A stretch of 64,000 nt of DNA, from the NCBI RefSeq assembly GCF_004006235.1, contig NZ_CP034753.1, positions 2,170,001 to 2,234,000 of the forward strand. The letters are read 5' to 3'. Every line of letters begins with the position of its first letter. The stretch's first letter is position 1. Both the position numbers and the translations under genes were made by a program. The notes under the pieces were generated by a model. The model saw only the letters and a list, made by a program, of their open reading frames with translations. It ran no database searches and had not been told where the DNA came from. Of this stretch, positions 10,955 through 24,066 are shown in pieces. Origin of the DNA: Agromyces sp. LHK192. GTDB taxonomy: Bacteria > Actinomycetota > Actinomycetes > Actinomycetales > Microbacteriaceae.

Positions 10955-11581
10955 TTACGACAGTAGCAGCAGGCCCGAGGTCTTCTCACGGGCCGCGTCG
11001 AACCGCTGCTGGACGTTCGCCCAGTCGGCGATGGTCCAGAACGCCTTCACGTAGTCGGCGCGCACGTTCTGGTAGTCGAGGTAGTACGCGTGCTCCCACA
11101 CGTCGAGCATGAGCAGCGGCACGATGCCCGCCGGAAGGTTGCCCTGCTGGTCGAAGAACTGGACGATGATCAGGCGCTGTCCGAGGGAATCCCAGGCGAG
11201 CACCGCCCAGCCGGAGCCCTGGACGCCGAGCGCCGTCGCCGTGAAGTGCGCCTGGAACGCGTCGAACGACCCGAACTGGTCGTCGATCGCCGCCGCCAGT
11301 TCACCGGTCGGCTTGTCGCCGCCGTTCGGCGAGAGGTTCGTCCAGAAGATCGAGTGGTTGACGTGACCGCCGAGGTTGAAGGAGAGGTCCTTCTCGAGCT
11401 TGTTCACGTTGGCGAGGTTGCCGCTCTCGCGCGCCTCGGCGAGCTGTGCGAGTGCGGTGTTCGCACCGGTCACGTAGGCCTGGTGGTGCTTCGAGTGGTG
11501 CAGCTCCATGATCCGGCCGCTGATGGCCGGCTCGAGTGCCGAGTAGTCGTAGGCGAGATCGGGGAGGGTGTAGTCAGCCAT
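10955..11581 (-). CDS. sodA: superoxide dismutase, Mn/Fe family
   Basis: Cytosolic superoxide dismutase of 208 residues. Metal ligands are visible in [12 protein letters not shown] (first histidine), VNHSIFW (second) and [11 protein letters not shown] (aspartate and histidine). [13 protein letters not shown] and QQGNLPAG fit the Mn or cambialistic type, but metal choice cannot be fixed from sequence alone. ATG 11581 is preceded by AAGGAG at 6 bases. It stands alone: a -10-like hexamer lies upstream and a hairpin follows. Confidence 0.95.
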   Translation of the reverse strand: MADYTLPDLAYDYSALEPAISGRIMELHHSKHHQAYVTGANTALAQLAEARESGNLANVNKLEKDLSFNLGGHVNHSIFWTNLSPNGGDKPTGELAAAIDDQFGSFDAFQAHFTATALGVQGSGWAVLAWDSLGQRLIIVQFFDQQGNLPAGIVPLLMLDVWEHAYYLDYQNVRADYVKAFWTIADWANVQQRFDAAREKTSGLLLLS

Positions 11582-11644
11582 TGCTTCTCCTTGTCAGAAT
11601 GCCCGGTTCCCGCGCGCACGCCCGGTCGAACCGCGACGCGTTCC

Positions 11645-11650
11645 AGCCTA
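11645..11650 (-). promoter_or_regulatory. candidate -10 hexamer TAGGCT for sodA
   Basis: The - strand reads CATAGGCTGG 64 bases before the sodA ATG, in the only intergenic space upstream of this gene. TAGGCT recurs as a -10 element elsewhere in the window. No -35 is recognisable. Confidence 0.4.
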
Positions 11651-11682
11651 TGCCCGTCTGCGAGGGGCTGGGTCCGGAGGAG

Positions 11683-12663
11683 TCACACCACGTCGAAGTC
11701 GGCGGGGAGACCGGCCTCGGTCCCCGGGATGCCGAGGTCGACGGCCCGCTTGTCGGCCATCGCGAGCAACCGGCGGATGCGCCCGGCGACCGCGTCCTTC
11801 GTCATCGGCGGGTCCGCGTGATGCCCGAGCTCGTCGAGGCTCGCCTCCCGGTGCGCGAGCCGGAGCTCACCGGCGTACTTCAGGTGGTCGGGGATCTGCT
11901 CGCCGAGGATCTCCATCGCCCGCTCGACCCGCGCGCACGCGGCCACGGCGGCCTGCGCCGAACGGCGGAGGTTGGCGTCGTCGAAGTTGACGAGCCGGTT
12001 CGCCGTCGCGCGCACCTCGCGTCGCTGTCGAAGCTCCTCCCAGTTGCGCACGGTGCCGGTCGCGCCCATGAGCGAGAGCATCGCGCTGATCGCCTCGCCG
12101 TCGCGGATGACCACGCGATGGATGCCCCGTACCTCGCGCGCCTTCGCCGAGACGCCGAGACGACCTGCGGCTCCGACCAGCGCCATCGCGGTCTCGTTGC
12201 CGGGACACGTGATCTCCAGCGCGGCGGACCGCCCCGGGTCGGTCAGGCTCCCCTGCGCGAGGAAGGCTCCCCGCCAGACTGCGGCGACATCCTCCCGCGA
12301 ACCGGTCGTGAGCCGGTTGGGCAGTCCGCGGACCGGCCGTCGACGCGCGTCGAGCAGTCCGGTCTGACGCGCCAGCGTCTCACCCCCGTCGAGGATGCGC
12401 ACGAGGAACTGGTTCTGACGGCGTACGCCGCCCGCCGAGATCACCGAGACGTCGGGTCGCACCCCGTACAGCTCGCCGAGGTCGCGGGTGACGCGCTTCG
12501 CGATGGTCGCGGAGTCGAGCTCGGCCTCGATCGCGATCCGACCCGAGATGAGATGCAGGCCTCCCGCGAACCGCAGGATCGAGGCCAGCTCCGCGGCGCG
12601 CACGGTCGTCTTCGGAACCTCGACCCGTGCGAGTTCCTCTTTCACGTCTGCGGTCAGTGCCAC
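11683..12663 (-). CDS. whiA: DNA-binding protein WhiA
   Basis: WhiA, 326 residues, is a DNA-binding regulator linked to sporulation septation in Streptomyces and to division and chromosome functions in other Gram-positives. The N-terminal half is the LAGLIDADG-homing-endonuclease-like fold ([34 protein letters not shown]); the C-terminal helix-turn-helix is around [24 protein letters not shown] 12663 ([10 protein letters not shown]) is chosen over TTG 12675 because GGAAG sits 6 bases upstream and it matches the usual N terminus. It follows rapZ after 37 bases. The yvcK gene that usually lies between them is absent. Confidence 0.93.
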   Translation of the reverse strand: MALTADVKEELARVEVPKTTVRAAELASILRFAGGLHLISGRIAIEAELDSATIAKRVTRDLGELYGVRPDVSVISAGGVRRQNQFLVRILDGGETLARQTGLLDARRRPVRGLPNRLTTGSREDVAAVWRGAFLAQGSLTDPGRSAALEITCPGNETAMALVGAAGRLGVSAKAREVRGIHRVVIRDGEAISAMLSLMGATGTVRNWEELRQRREVRATANRLVNFDDANLRRSAQAAVAACARVERAMEILGEQIPDHLKYAGELRLAHREASLDELGHHADPPMTKDAVAGRIRRLLAMADKRAVDLGIPGTEAGLPADFDVV

Positions 12664-12700
12664 GCGGTCTTCCAATCTGTCGTTCTCATCGCGCCCGGGG

Positions 12701-13576
12701 TCATTCCCGACCCAGGTCGCGGTCCTTCACCGCCACGGCGACACCCGGCAGCACCTTGATCCGCGCTGCGAGCTCGCGGACGAGCGCGACCGATCGGTGC
12801 TTGCCGCCGGTGCATCCCACCGCGACCGTCGCGTGGCGCTTGTTCTCCCGTTGGTAGCCGGCGAAGATCGGTGCGAGCGCCGCGGCGTACGCATCGACGA
12901 ACTCGAGGGCTCCGGGCTGTGCGAGCACGTACTCGGAGACGGCGGCGTCGGTGCCGGTCAGCGCCCGCAGCTCGGGGACCCAGAACGGATTCGGCAGGAA
13001 CCGGGCGTCGGCCACGAGATCGGCGTCCGGCGGCAGGCCGTACTTGAAGCCGAAGCTGACGACCGTCACCCGCAACCCGGCGTGGTCGACCTCGGCGAAG
13101 ACCTCGGTCACCTGGTTCGCGAGCTGGTGGATGTTGAGCTCCGAGGTGTCGATCAGCAGGTCGCTCATCTCGCGGACGCTCTGGAGCCGCGTCCGCTCCG
13201 CGGTGATGCCGTCGAGCAGCGTTCCGTCACCCTGCAGCGGGTGCGGCCGGCGTACCGACTCGAACCGCCGAACGAGTGCCGCATCGCTGGCGTCGAGGAA
13301 GACGACGCGGACGTTCACGCCGCTCCGCAGCGCCTGGATGATGTCCTGGAGCTCGGCGAAGAAATCTCGACCCCGAACGTCGACGACGGCGGCGATCCGG
13401 GGCAGCGACGCACCGGCACGCTCGACGAGCTCGACCAGCGGGCGCAGCATCTGCGGCGGCAGGTTGTCGACGACGTACCAGCCGAGGTCTTCGAGGGCAT
13501 TGGCGACGGTCGATCGACCCGCCCCGGACATACCGGTGACGATGAGCATCTCCTGACGCTCGGACTCGTCTCCCAT
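12701..13576 (-). CDS. rapZ: RNase adapter protein RapZ / nucleotide-binding YvcJ
   Basis: RapZ/YvcJ family P-loop protein of 291 residues. In E. coli RapZ guides RNase E to the GlmZ small RNA; in Gram-positives its role is less clear (YvcJ affects competence in Bacillus). The Walker A loop is GMSGAGRST (15-23) and the conserved C-terminal [13 protein letters not shown] is present. ATG 13576 is preferred: a GAGGGGG ribosome site lies about 9 bases upstream and it clears the uvrC stop by 34 bases; an in-frame start at 13633 would overlap uvrC. It sits between uvrC and whiA. Confidence 0.92.
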   Translation of the reverse strand: MGDESERQEMLIVTGMSGAGRSTVANALEDLGWYVVDNLPPQMLRPLVELVERAGASLPRIAAVVDVRGRDFFAELQDIIQALRSGVNVRVVFLDASDAALVRRFESVRRPHPLQGDGTLLDGITAERTRLQSVREMSDLLIDTSELNIHQLANQVTEVFAEVDHAGLRVTVVSFGFKYGLPPDADLVADARFLPNPFWVPELRALTGTDAAVSEYVLAQPGALEFVDAYAAALAPIFAGYQRENKRHATVAVGCTGGKHRSVALVRELAARIKVLPGVAVAVKDRDLGRE

Positions 13577-13610
13577 CGGCCGGAGCCCCCTCTCGATCGC
13601 TCCCTCCACC

Positions 13611-15566
13611 CTACCGGCGCTCCGGCCCGGCATCGCCGTGCGCGCGGTCCGGTTCGGGCTGGAGCGTGGATCGGATGGTCGTCGCGAGCGCCGGCCCGAC
13701 GCCCTTCACCTCCGCGATCTCCTCGACGGTCGCGCCGCGCAGCTCCGTCACGGACCCGAAGTGACGCAGCAATTCCTTGACCCTGGCCGGGCCGACTCCC
13801 GGGATCTCGGAGAGCACCGAGGCGATGTCTCGCTTGCGCCGCTGGCGCTGATGGGTGATGGCGAACCGGTGCGCCTCGTCGCGAACGCGCTGGAACAGGA
13901 AGAGCGCTTCGGAGTTGCGCGGCAGGATGACCGGGTAGTCCGCCCCCGGCGTCCAGATCTCCTCGAGGCGCTTCGCGATGCCGCACAGCGTGATGCCGTC
14001 GACGCCGGACTCGCTCAGCGCCTTCGCCGCCGCCTCGACCTGTGGCTGACCGCCGTCGACCACGAGCAGGTTCGGCCGGTAGGCGAACTTCCTCCTGCGG
14101 CCGTCCAGCTGAGGCTGGCCGCTGCCCTCCCCGTCGCCCTGCTCCGCGCCCGTCTCGTCGGCGTCGCCGCCCCGGAGGTACGCGAGCCGCCGCGTGAGCA
14201 CCTGGTGGATCGAGTCGGTGTCGTCGCTCGACGCCGGGATCACGAATCGACGGTATTCGTCCTTGCGAGGCAGCCCGTCCTCGAACACGACCATCGAGGC
14301 GACGATGTTCGTGCCCGACAGGTGCGACACGTCGTAGCACTCGATGCGGAGCGGGGCATCCGGCATCTCGAGCGCCTCCTGGATGTCCTCCAACGCTTGC
14401 GACCGGGTCGTGAAGTCCGCGCTCCGCCGGGTCTTCGCGAGCACGAGCGCCTGCTTCGCGTTCTGCGTCGCCGTCGCCAGCAGGGCCGCCTTCGGCCCAC
14501 GCTGCGCGACGCGGAGCTCGACCTTGCGACCGGCCCGTTCGCCCAGCCAGAGCTCGAGCGCGTCAGCATCCTCGGGCGACTCAGGTACGACGATCTCGCG
14601 CGCGGGCACGAGTTCGTCGCCGTACGCGTGCTCGATCACCGACTCGACCAGTTCGCCGAGGGGCACGTCGAGCTCCTTGTCGACGTTCCACGATCGCTCG
14701 CCGCGGATGCGTCCGCCGCGGACGATGAACAGATGCACCGCGGCCGACAGTTCGTCGTGCTCGATGCCGAGCACATCGAGGTCGACGTGCTCGCCGAGGA
14801 CCACCGCGCTCTTCTCGAAGAACGCCGTCGCGGCGTGGAGTTCGTCGCGCTTGCGCGCCGCGGTCTCGTAGTCCTGCACGGCCGCGGCCGCGCGCATCTC
14901 GCGTTCGAGGTCGCGCATGATGCGCGGGTCCTGGTTCTGCATGAACGCCACGAAGCGGTCGACGTTCGCTCGGTGCTCCTCGATCGTCACCTTGCCCGAG
15001 CACGGCCCGAAGCAGCGGCCGATCTGACCCGCGAAGCACGGCTTGCCGCTGGTCATGGCCCGTCGGTAGTCGCTGTCCTTGCAGGTGCGCATCGGGAACA
15101 GGCGAACGAGGATCTCGACCATCTCCGTCACGGCCCACATCTTCGGGTACGGGCCGAAGTACCTGGCGCCGCGGATGCCGCGCTTGCGCGAGACCATGAC
15201 CCGCGGCGCCTCGTCGCCGAGGGTGACGACCAGGTACGGATAGGACTTGTCGTCCTTGAAGCGCACGTTGAACGGCGGTTTCAGCTCGTTGATCCACGTG
15301 ATCTCGAGGTTGAGCGACTCGACGTCGCTCGCGACGACGGTCCACTCGACCTTCGACGCAGTGAGAACCATGCGTCGCGTGCGTTCGTGGAGCGTGTGGA
15401 GCGGCGCGAAGTAGTTCGAGAGCCGGGCTCGGAGGTTCTTCGCCTTGCCGACGTACAGCACGCGCCCGTCGGGGTCGATGAACCGGTAGACCCCGGGCCC
15501 GGTCGGGATCTCCCCCGGCTTCGGACGGTAGGCGACGGACCCGCCGATCGAGCTCGCCGGGAACAT
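13611..15566 (-). CDS. uvrC: excinuclease ABC subunit C
   Basis: UvrC, 651 residues, makes both incisions in nucleotide excision repair. Domains: GIY-YIG nuclease at the N terminus (GPGVYRF and [18 protein letters not shown]), a cysteine cluster around [24 protein letters not shown], the UvrB-binding UVR motif ([20 protein letters not shown]), the RNase H-like nuclease half ([19 protein letters not shown]) and C-terminal helix-hairpin-helix repeats ([13 protein letters not shown]). The start is either ATG 15566 or TTG 15572; the TTG would overlap the uvrA TGA. Neither has a clear ribosome site, as expected with coupling to uvrA. Confidence 0.95.
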   Translation of the reverse strand: MFPASSIGGSVAYRPKPGEIPTGPGVYRFIDPDGRVLYVGKAKNLRARLSNYFAPLHTLHERTRRMVLTASKVEWTVVASDVESLNLEITWINELKPPFNVRFKDDKSYPYLVVTLGDEAPRVMVSRKRGIRGARYFGPYPKMWAVTEMVEILVRLFPMRTCKDSDYRRAMTSGKPCFAGQIGRCFGPCSGKVTIEEHRANVDRFVAFMQNQDPRIMRDLEREMRAAAAVQDYETAARKRDELHAATAFFEKSAVVLGEHVDLDVLGIEHDELSAAVHLFIVRGGRIRGERSWNVDKELDVPLGELVESVIEHAYGDELVPAREIVVPESPEDADALELWLGERAGRKVELRVAQRGPKAALLATATQNAKQALVLAKTRRSADFTTRSQALEDIQEALEMPDAPLRIECYDVSHLSGTNIVASMVVFEDGLPRKDEYRRFVIPASSDDTDSIHQVLTRRLAYLRGGDADETGAEQGDGEGSGQPQLDGRRRKFAYRPNLLVVDGGQPQVEAAAKALSESGVDGITLCGIAKRLEEIWTPGADYPVILPRNSEALFLFQRVRDEAHRFAITHQRQRRKRDIASVLSEIPGVGPARVKELLRHFGSVTELRGATVEEIAEVKGVGPALATTIRSTLQPEPDRAHGDAGPERR

Positions 15567-15568
15567 CG

Positions 15569-18457
<2,889 letters not shown>

Positions 18458-18463
18458 CTTTCG

Positions 18464-18469
18464 AGTCTA
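18464..18469 (-). promoter_or_regulatory. -10 hexamer TAGACT, leaderless start of uvrA
   Basis: TAGACT ends exactly six bases before the uvrA GTG, so the predicted transcription start coincides with the start codon. The same geometry is seen at polA, coaE and others in this window. Confidence 0.6.
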
Positions 18470-18513
18470 CGGAGGGCCACCGACACGCACGGCGCCGTGA
18501 GGAATGCTCTCAG

Positions 18514-18527
18514 CGAACATACGTTCG
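18514..18527. promoter_or_regulatory. LexA (SOS) box upstream of uvrA
   Basis: CGAACATACGTTCG has perfect CGAAC/GTTCG half-sites with the 4-base spacer of the Gram-positive and actinobacterial LexA box (consensus GAAC-N4-GTTC). It lies in the 105-base gap between the uvrB stop and the uvrA start. Its distance (over 40 bases) from the proposed uvrA -10 is larger than usual, so a second upstream promoter may exist; TATGTT within the box itself could serve as a -10. Confidence 0.75.
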
Positions 18528-18562
18528 AATCGCTGCTCCGTACTCGCCCCGCCGAACCGCGA

Positions 18563-20632
<2,070 letters not shown>

Positions 20633-20639
20633 GCCCTCC

Positions 20640-20645
20640 AGTCTA
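20640..20645 (-). promoter_or_regulatory. -10 hexamer TAGACT, leaderless start of uvrB
   Basis: TAGACT lies seven bases before ATG 20632. The intervening bases include GGAGG, too close to the start for a normal ribosome site, which favours a leaderless reading. Confidence 0.55.
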
Positions 20646-20679
20646 GATTCGGCCACCGACACCGAACCCGGGGTTCGCC

Positions 20680-20698
20680 CGCGGCGATCACCGCCGCG
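20680..20698 (-). terminator. candidate terminator of coaE
   Basis: Seven-bp perfect arms 20680-20686 and 20692-20698 with loop ATCAC, starting 15 bases past the coaE stop and before the uvrB promoter. No U tract. Confidence 0.4.
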
Positions 20699-20713
20699 AA
20701 CGGAGCGGCGCGC

Positions 20714-21328
20714 TCAGCCCTTCGAGCGACGTTCTTCGACGATCCGGGCCCAGAGCGCGTCGGCCTGGCTCACGGTATGGCCGAGCGTGCCCGACGTGTC
20801 GATGACGACGTCGGCGATGCGCCGGCGCTCCTCGTCGTCGACCTGCGCGTCGATCCGCGCCTCGGCGTGCTCGGGCTCGAGCCCGCGTTCGTCGACCAGT
20901 CGCTTGACCTGTTCCTTCCGACCGGCGCTGGTCACGACGATGAGGTCGAACGGGTGGTCGACGGACGCCTCCACGAGCAGCGGCACGTCGTACACGACGA
21001 TCGCGTCGGGGTCACGTTCGCCAGCCTCCCTGATGAGCCGCGCGGAGAGCTCGCGGACCGCGGGGTGCACGATGCCGTTGAGGCGCGCCCGCGCAGCGTC
21101 GTCGGCGAAGACCAGCCGCCCGAGCCGGTCGCGGTCGAGCGCACCGTCGGGGCGGAGCACGTCGGTCCCGAACGCCTCGACGATCGCCGCCAGCGCGGGC
21201 GTTCCGGGTTCGACCACACGGCGCGCGAGCTGGTCGGCGTCGAGGTGCACGGCACCGTGCTCGTAGAGTCGCCGCGCGACCGTGGACTTGCCGGACGCGA
21301 TGCCGCCGGTGAGGCCGATCAGATACAC
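20714..21328 (-). CDS. coaE: dephospho-CoA kinase
   Basis: CoaE, 204 residues, phosphorylates the 3'-hydroxyl of dephospho-CoA, the last step of coenzyme A synthesis. The P-loop is GLTGGIASGKST at residues 5-16; DADQLARRVVEPGT and VYDVPLLVE are the other family motifs. The start is GTG 21328, with TAGGCT six bases upstream (leaderless). It sits between rpsA and uvrB, a common actinobacterial order (rpsA-coaE-uvrB). The earlier CoA gene coaBC is at 53179-54510. Confidence 0.95.
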   Translation of the reverse strand: MYLIGLTGGIASGKSTVARRLYEHGAVHLDADQLARRVVEPGTPALAAIVEAFGTDVLRPDGALDRDRLGRLVFADDAARARLNGIVHPAVRELSARLIREAGERDPDAIVVYDVPLLVEASVDHPFDLIVVTSAGRKEQVKRLVDERGLEPEHAEARIDAQVDDEERRRIADVVIDTSGTLGHTVSQADALWARIVEERRSKG

Positions 21329-21334
21329 ACCACG

Positions 21335-21340
21335 AGCCTA
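21335..21340 (-). promoter_or_regulatory. -10 hexamer TAGGCT, leaderless start of coaE
   Basis: TAGGCT ends six bases before the coaE GTG (21328). The rpsA terminator hairpin lies just upstream, so coaE needs its own promoter. Confidence 0.6.
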
Positions 21341-21363
21341 CCGGCGCCCGCCGCGGACGCCGA

Positions 21364-21390
21364 AGGCCGGCCCCGAATCGGGACCGGCCT
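21364..21390 (-). terminator. terminator hairpin of rpsA
   Basis: Eleven-bp stem (21364-21374 with 21380-21390) with one G-U pair on the - strand RNA and a 5-base loop, 24 bases past the rpsA stop. Confidence 0.65.
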
Positions 21391-21414
21391 CCGGTGCAGT
21401 CGTCAGGACGACGA

Positions 21415-22866
21415 TCAGTTGTTGCTCGAGAGCTTCTCGCGCAGCGCCGCGAGCGACGCGTCGTCGGCGAGGGTGCCCGCGCCGGCCGAGTCGCTCGAGT
21501 ACGAGGCGCCGGCGCCGGAGAACGAGTCGTCGTTCGCCTGCGCGGTGAGCGAAGCAGCAACCTGCTTCTTGTGCGCCTCCCAGCGAGCCTGGGCTGCGGC
21601 GTACTGCTGCTCCCACTCCTCGCGCTGGGCCTCGAAGCCCTCGCGCCACTCGTTGGTCTCCGAGTCGAAGCCCTCGGGGAACTTGTAGTTGCCCTGCTCG
21701 TCGTACTCGGTGAGCATGCCGTAGAGCGCCGGGTCGAACTCGGTGCCCTCGGGGTCGACGCCCTCGTTCGCCTGCTTGAGCGACAGCGAGATGCGGCGAC
21801 GCTCGAGGTCGATGTCGATGACCTTGACGAAGACCTCTTCGCCGACCGACACGACCTGCTCGGCGAGCTCGACGTGCTTGGCCGACAGCTCCGAGATGTG
21901 CACGAGGCCCTCGATGCCGTCCGCGACGCGCACGAACGCGCCGAACGGAACCAGCTTGGTGACCTTGCCCGGTGCGACCTGGCCGATCGCGTGGGTCCGG
22001 GCGAAGACCTGCCACGGGTCCTCCTGCGTCGCCTTGAGCGACAGCGAGACGCGCTCGCGGTCGAGCTCGACGGAGAGCACCTCGACGGTGACCTCCTGGC
22101 CGACCTCGACGACCTCGCTGGCGTGCTCGATGTGCTTCCACGACAGCTCGGAGACGTGCACGAGGCCGTCCACGCCGCCGAGGTCGACGAACGCACCGAA
22201 GTTGACGATCGACGAGATGACGCCCTTGCGGACCTGACCGGGGTGCAGGTTGGCGAGGAAGGTCGAACGCGACTCGGACTGCGTCTGCTCGAGCAGCGCG
22301 CGGCGCGAGAGCACGACGTTGTTGCGGTTCTTGTCGAGCTCGAGGATCTTCGCCTCGATCTCCTGGCCGAGGTACGGCGTGAGGTCGCGGACGCGGCGCA
22401 GCTCGATGAGCGAGGCCGGCAGGAAGCCGCGGAGGCCGATGTCGACGATGAGGCCGCCCTTGACGACCTCGATGACCTGGCCGGTCACGACGCCGTCGGA
22501 CTCCTTGATCTTCTCGACGTCGCCCCACGCGCGCTCGTACTGGGCGCGCTTCTTGGACAGGATGAGGCGGCCTTCCTTGTCCTCCTTCTGGAGGACGAGG
22601 GCCTCGACGGTGTCGCCGACGTTGACGACCTCGGTCGGGTCGACATCGTGCTTGATGGAAAGCTCGCGCGAGGGGATGACACCCTCGGTCTTGTAGCCGA
22701 CGTCGAGGAGGACCTCGTCGCGGTCGATCTTCACGACGGTGCCCTCGATGAGGTCGCCGTCGTTGAAGAACTTGAGCGTCTTCTCGACCGCGGCGAGGAA
22801 ATCGTCAGCAGATCCGATGTCGTTGATCGCGACCTGCTTGGGCGCCTTGGTCGTTGCGGTGGTCAT
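21415..22866 (-). CDS. rpsA: 30S ribosomal protein S1
   Basis: S1, 483 residues, with four S1 RNA-binding repeats: GDLIEGTVVKIDRDEVLLDV, GVVTGQVIEVVKGGLIVDIG, RKGVISSIVNFGAFVDLGG and VTKLVPFGAFVRVADGIE. The acidic, Gln/Ala-rich tail after about residue 385 is typical of actinobacterial S1. ATG 22866 has GGAG 10 bases upstream. The gene is monocistronic: a palindrome and a TTGACT hexamer lie upstream, and a hairpin follows. Confidence 0.96.
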   Translation of the reverse strand: MTTATTKAPKQVAINDIGSADDFLAAVEKTLKFFNDGDLIEGTVVKIDRDEVLLDVGYKTEGVIPSRELSIKHDVDPTEVVNVGDTVEALVLQKEDKEGRLILSKKRAQYERAWGDVEKIKESDGVVTGQVIEVVKGGLIVDIGLRGFLPASLIELRRVRDLTPYLGQEIEAKILELDKNRNNVVLSRRALLEQTQSESRSTFLANLHPGQVRKGVISSIVNFGAFVDLGGVDGLVHVSELSWKHIEHASEVVEVGQEVTVEVLSVELDRERVSLSLKATQEDPWQVFARTHAIGQVAPGKVTKLVPFGAFVRVADGIEGLVHISELSAKHVELAEQVVSVGEEVFVKVIDIDLERRRISLSLKQANEGVDPEGTEFDPALYGMLTEYDEQGNYKFPEGFDSETNEWREGFEAQREEWEQQYAAAQARWEAHKKQVAASLTAQANDDSFSGAGASYSSDSAGAGTLADDASLAALREKLSSNN

Positions 22867-22953
22867 GTAGTGGATGCTCCGAATGGACAGAATCAGGCCC
22901 GTCGCGAGTTTCGATCGTGTGTTGGTTCCGCGATGGGCATGCGGACATGGATG

Positions 22954-22973
22954 TCACAAGAGTGACAGTCAAT
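22954..22973 (-). promoter_or_regulatory. palindrome and TTGACT hexamer upstream of rpsA
   Basis: TGTCAC-AAGA-GTGACA (22954-22969) is a perfect 6-bp inverted repeat. On the - strand it follows directly after TTGACT (22968-22973), a good -35 match, so the palindrome would occupy the promoter spacer as an operator would. No strong -10 follows at 17 bases (CATGTC). It lies about 90 bases before the rpsA ATG. The regulator is unknown. Confidence 0.35.
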
Positions 22974-22974
22974 C

Positions 22975-24066
22975 CTAACGGATGCCCCGCTCCCCCGGCA
23001 ACCCGGCCGATCCGCGGCTCCGGGCCCCACGCGGGCGATCGGGCCGCCCGCGGCCGATCAGCCCGTCGAGCGCGGGTTGGAGATCGGGGTGTCGGAACTC
23101 GTACCCGGCCTCCAGCAGCCGCTCCGGCAGCACCCAGCGGCTCTTCAGCGTGAGCTCAGTCTCCGTCCGGATCACGGCGGCGCCCAACTCCTGCATCCAT
23201 CGCATCAACGGCACCCCGACGGGCATGCCGACCGACCGCCGCACCGCGGCCATGAACTCGCGGTTGTCGACCGGGTGCGGCGACGAGAGGTTCACCACGC
23301 CGTCGATCTCCGGATGATCGACGAGGAACCGGATCACCCCCTCGACGTCGTCGAGGTGCACCCAGCTGAATCGCTGGCGGCCGCCGCGCGTACGGAAGCG
23401 GTGGTACGTGCCGGCCCGGAGCCGCGCCCTCGTCGCCGGCCACCTGCCGTCGAGTTGTCGCCCGCCGAGCCCGAGCCGTGCGAGCCTGGCCAGCGGCACC
23501 AGCGCGCTGCCGTGGCCGAGCGTGATCGCCGCCCGCAGCGCGACCCGCCGGGTCGCGGGCAGGTCGGACTCGAAGAACGCACCCTCCCACGCGCGGGCCA
23601 CGTCGACCGAGAACCCGGTGCCGAGTTCTCCCCCGCGCTCGTTCATCGGCCGATCGTCGGCGTGACGGTAGATGGTCGCCGTCGACGCGTTGACCCAGAG
23701 CCGCGGCGGCACGTCGGCGCGGGCGATCGACGCGGCGAGCTCCCGAGTCGTCTCGACCCGCGACCGCACGATCTCCGCGCGGTTCGCCGGCGTGTACCGG
23801 CAGTCGACGCTCTTTCCCGCCAGTCCGATCACGAGGTCTGCGCCGTCGACGACCGCGTCGATCGCGTCGGGGTCGCCCCAGGAGGCATCCGCGCCGGCCC
23901 CCCGGCCGATCGTGCGGACCTCCGCACCGTCTCGCCGGAACGCCTCGACCAGGTGGCGCCCCATGAAGCCCGACGCTCCCCCGACGACGATCCGGCTCAC
24001 GCGGAGGTCGGGATCGGGGCGGAGGTCGCCATCCTCGTCCGAGGCGCCGGTCGCTCGGGTGCTCAC
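22975..24066 (-). CDS. TIGR01777-type NAD(P)-dependent epimerase/SDR protein
   Basis: Extended short-chain dehydrogenase of the TIGR01777 (YfcH-like) family, 363 residues; the substrate is unknown for nearly all members. The Rossmann loop is VVGGASGFMGRHLVEAF; the conserved SVDCRYTPANRAEIVRSRV and LVNxSSATIYRH-type region (WVNASTATIYRH) fit the family, and the C-terminal DUF1731 segment (SRWVLPERLLEAGYEFRHP) is complete. The start is GTG 24066, overlapping the upstream stop in GTGA; GTG 24000 would begin right at the Rossmann fold and remove 22 poorly conserved residues. A basic Arg/Gly tail closes it. Confidence 0.82.
   Translation of the reverse strand: MSTRATGASDEDGDLRPDPDLRVSRIVVGGASGFMGRHLVEAFRRDGAEVRTIGRGAGADASWGDPDAIDAVVDGADLVIGLAGKSVDCRYTPANRAEIVRSRVETTRELAASIARADVPPRLWVNASTATIYRHADDRPMNERGGELGTGFSVDVARAWEGAFFESDLPATRRVALRAAITLGHGSALVPLARLARLGLGGRQLDGRWPATRARLRAGTYHRFRTRGGRQRFSWVHLDDVEGVIRFLVDHPEIDGVVNLSSPHPVDNREFMAAVRRSVGMPVGVPLMRWMQELGAAVIRTETELTLKSRWVLPERLLEAGYEFRHPDLQPALDGLIGRGRPDRPRGARSRGSAGLPGERGIR

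Noticed and set aside
20663..20677. Near-palindrome CGAAC-CCGGG-GTTCG upstream of uvrB resembling a LexA box
   Set aside because: The spacer is five bases, not four, which puts the half-sites out of register for LexA.
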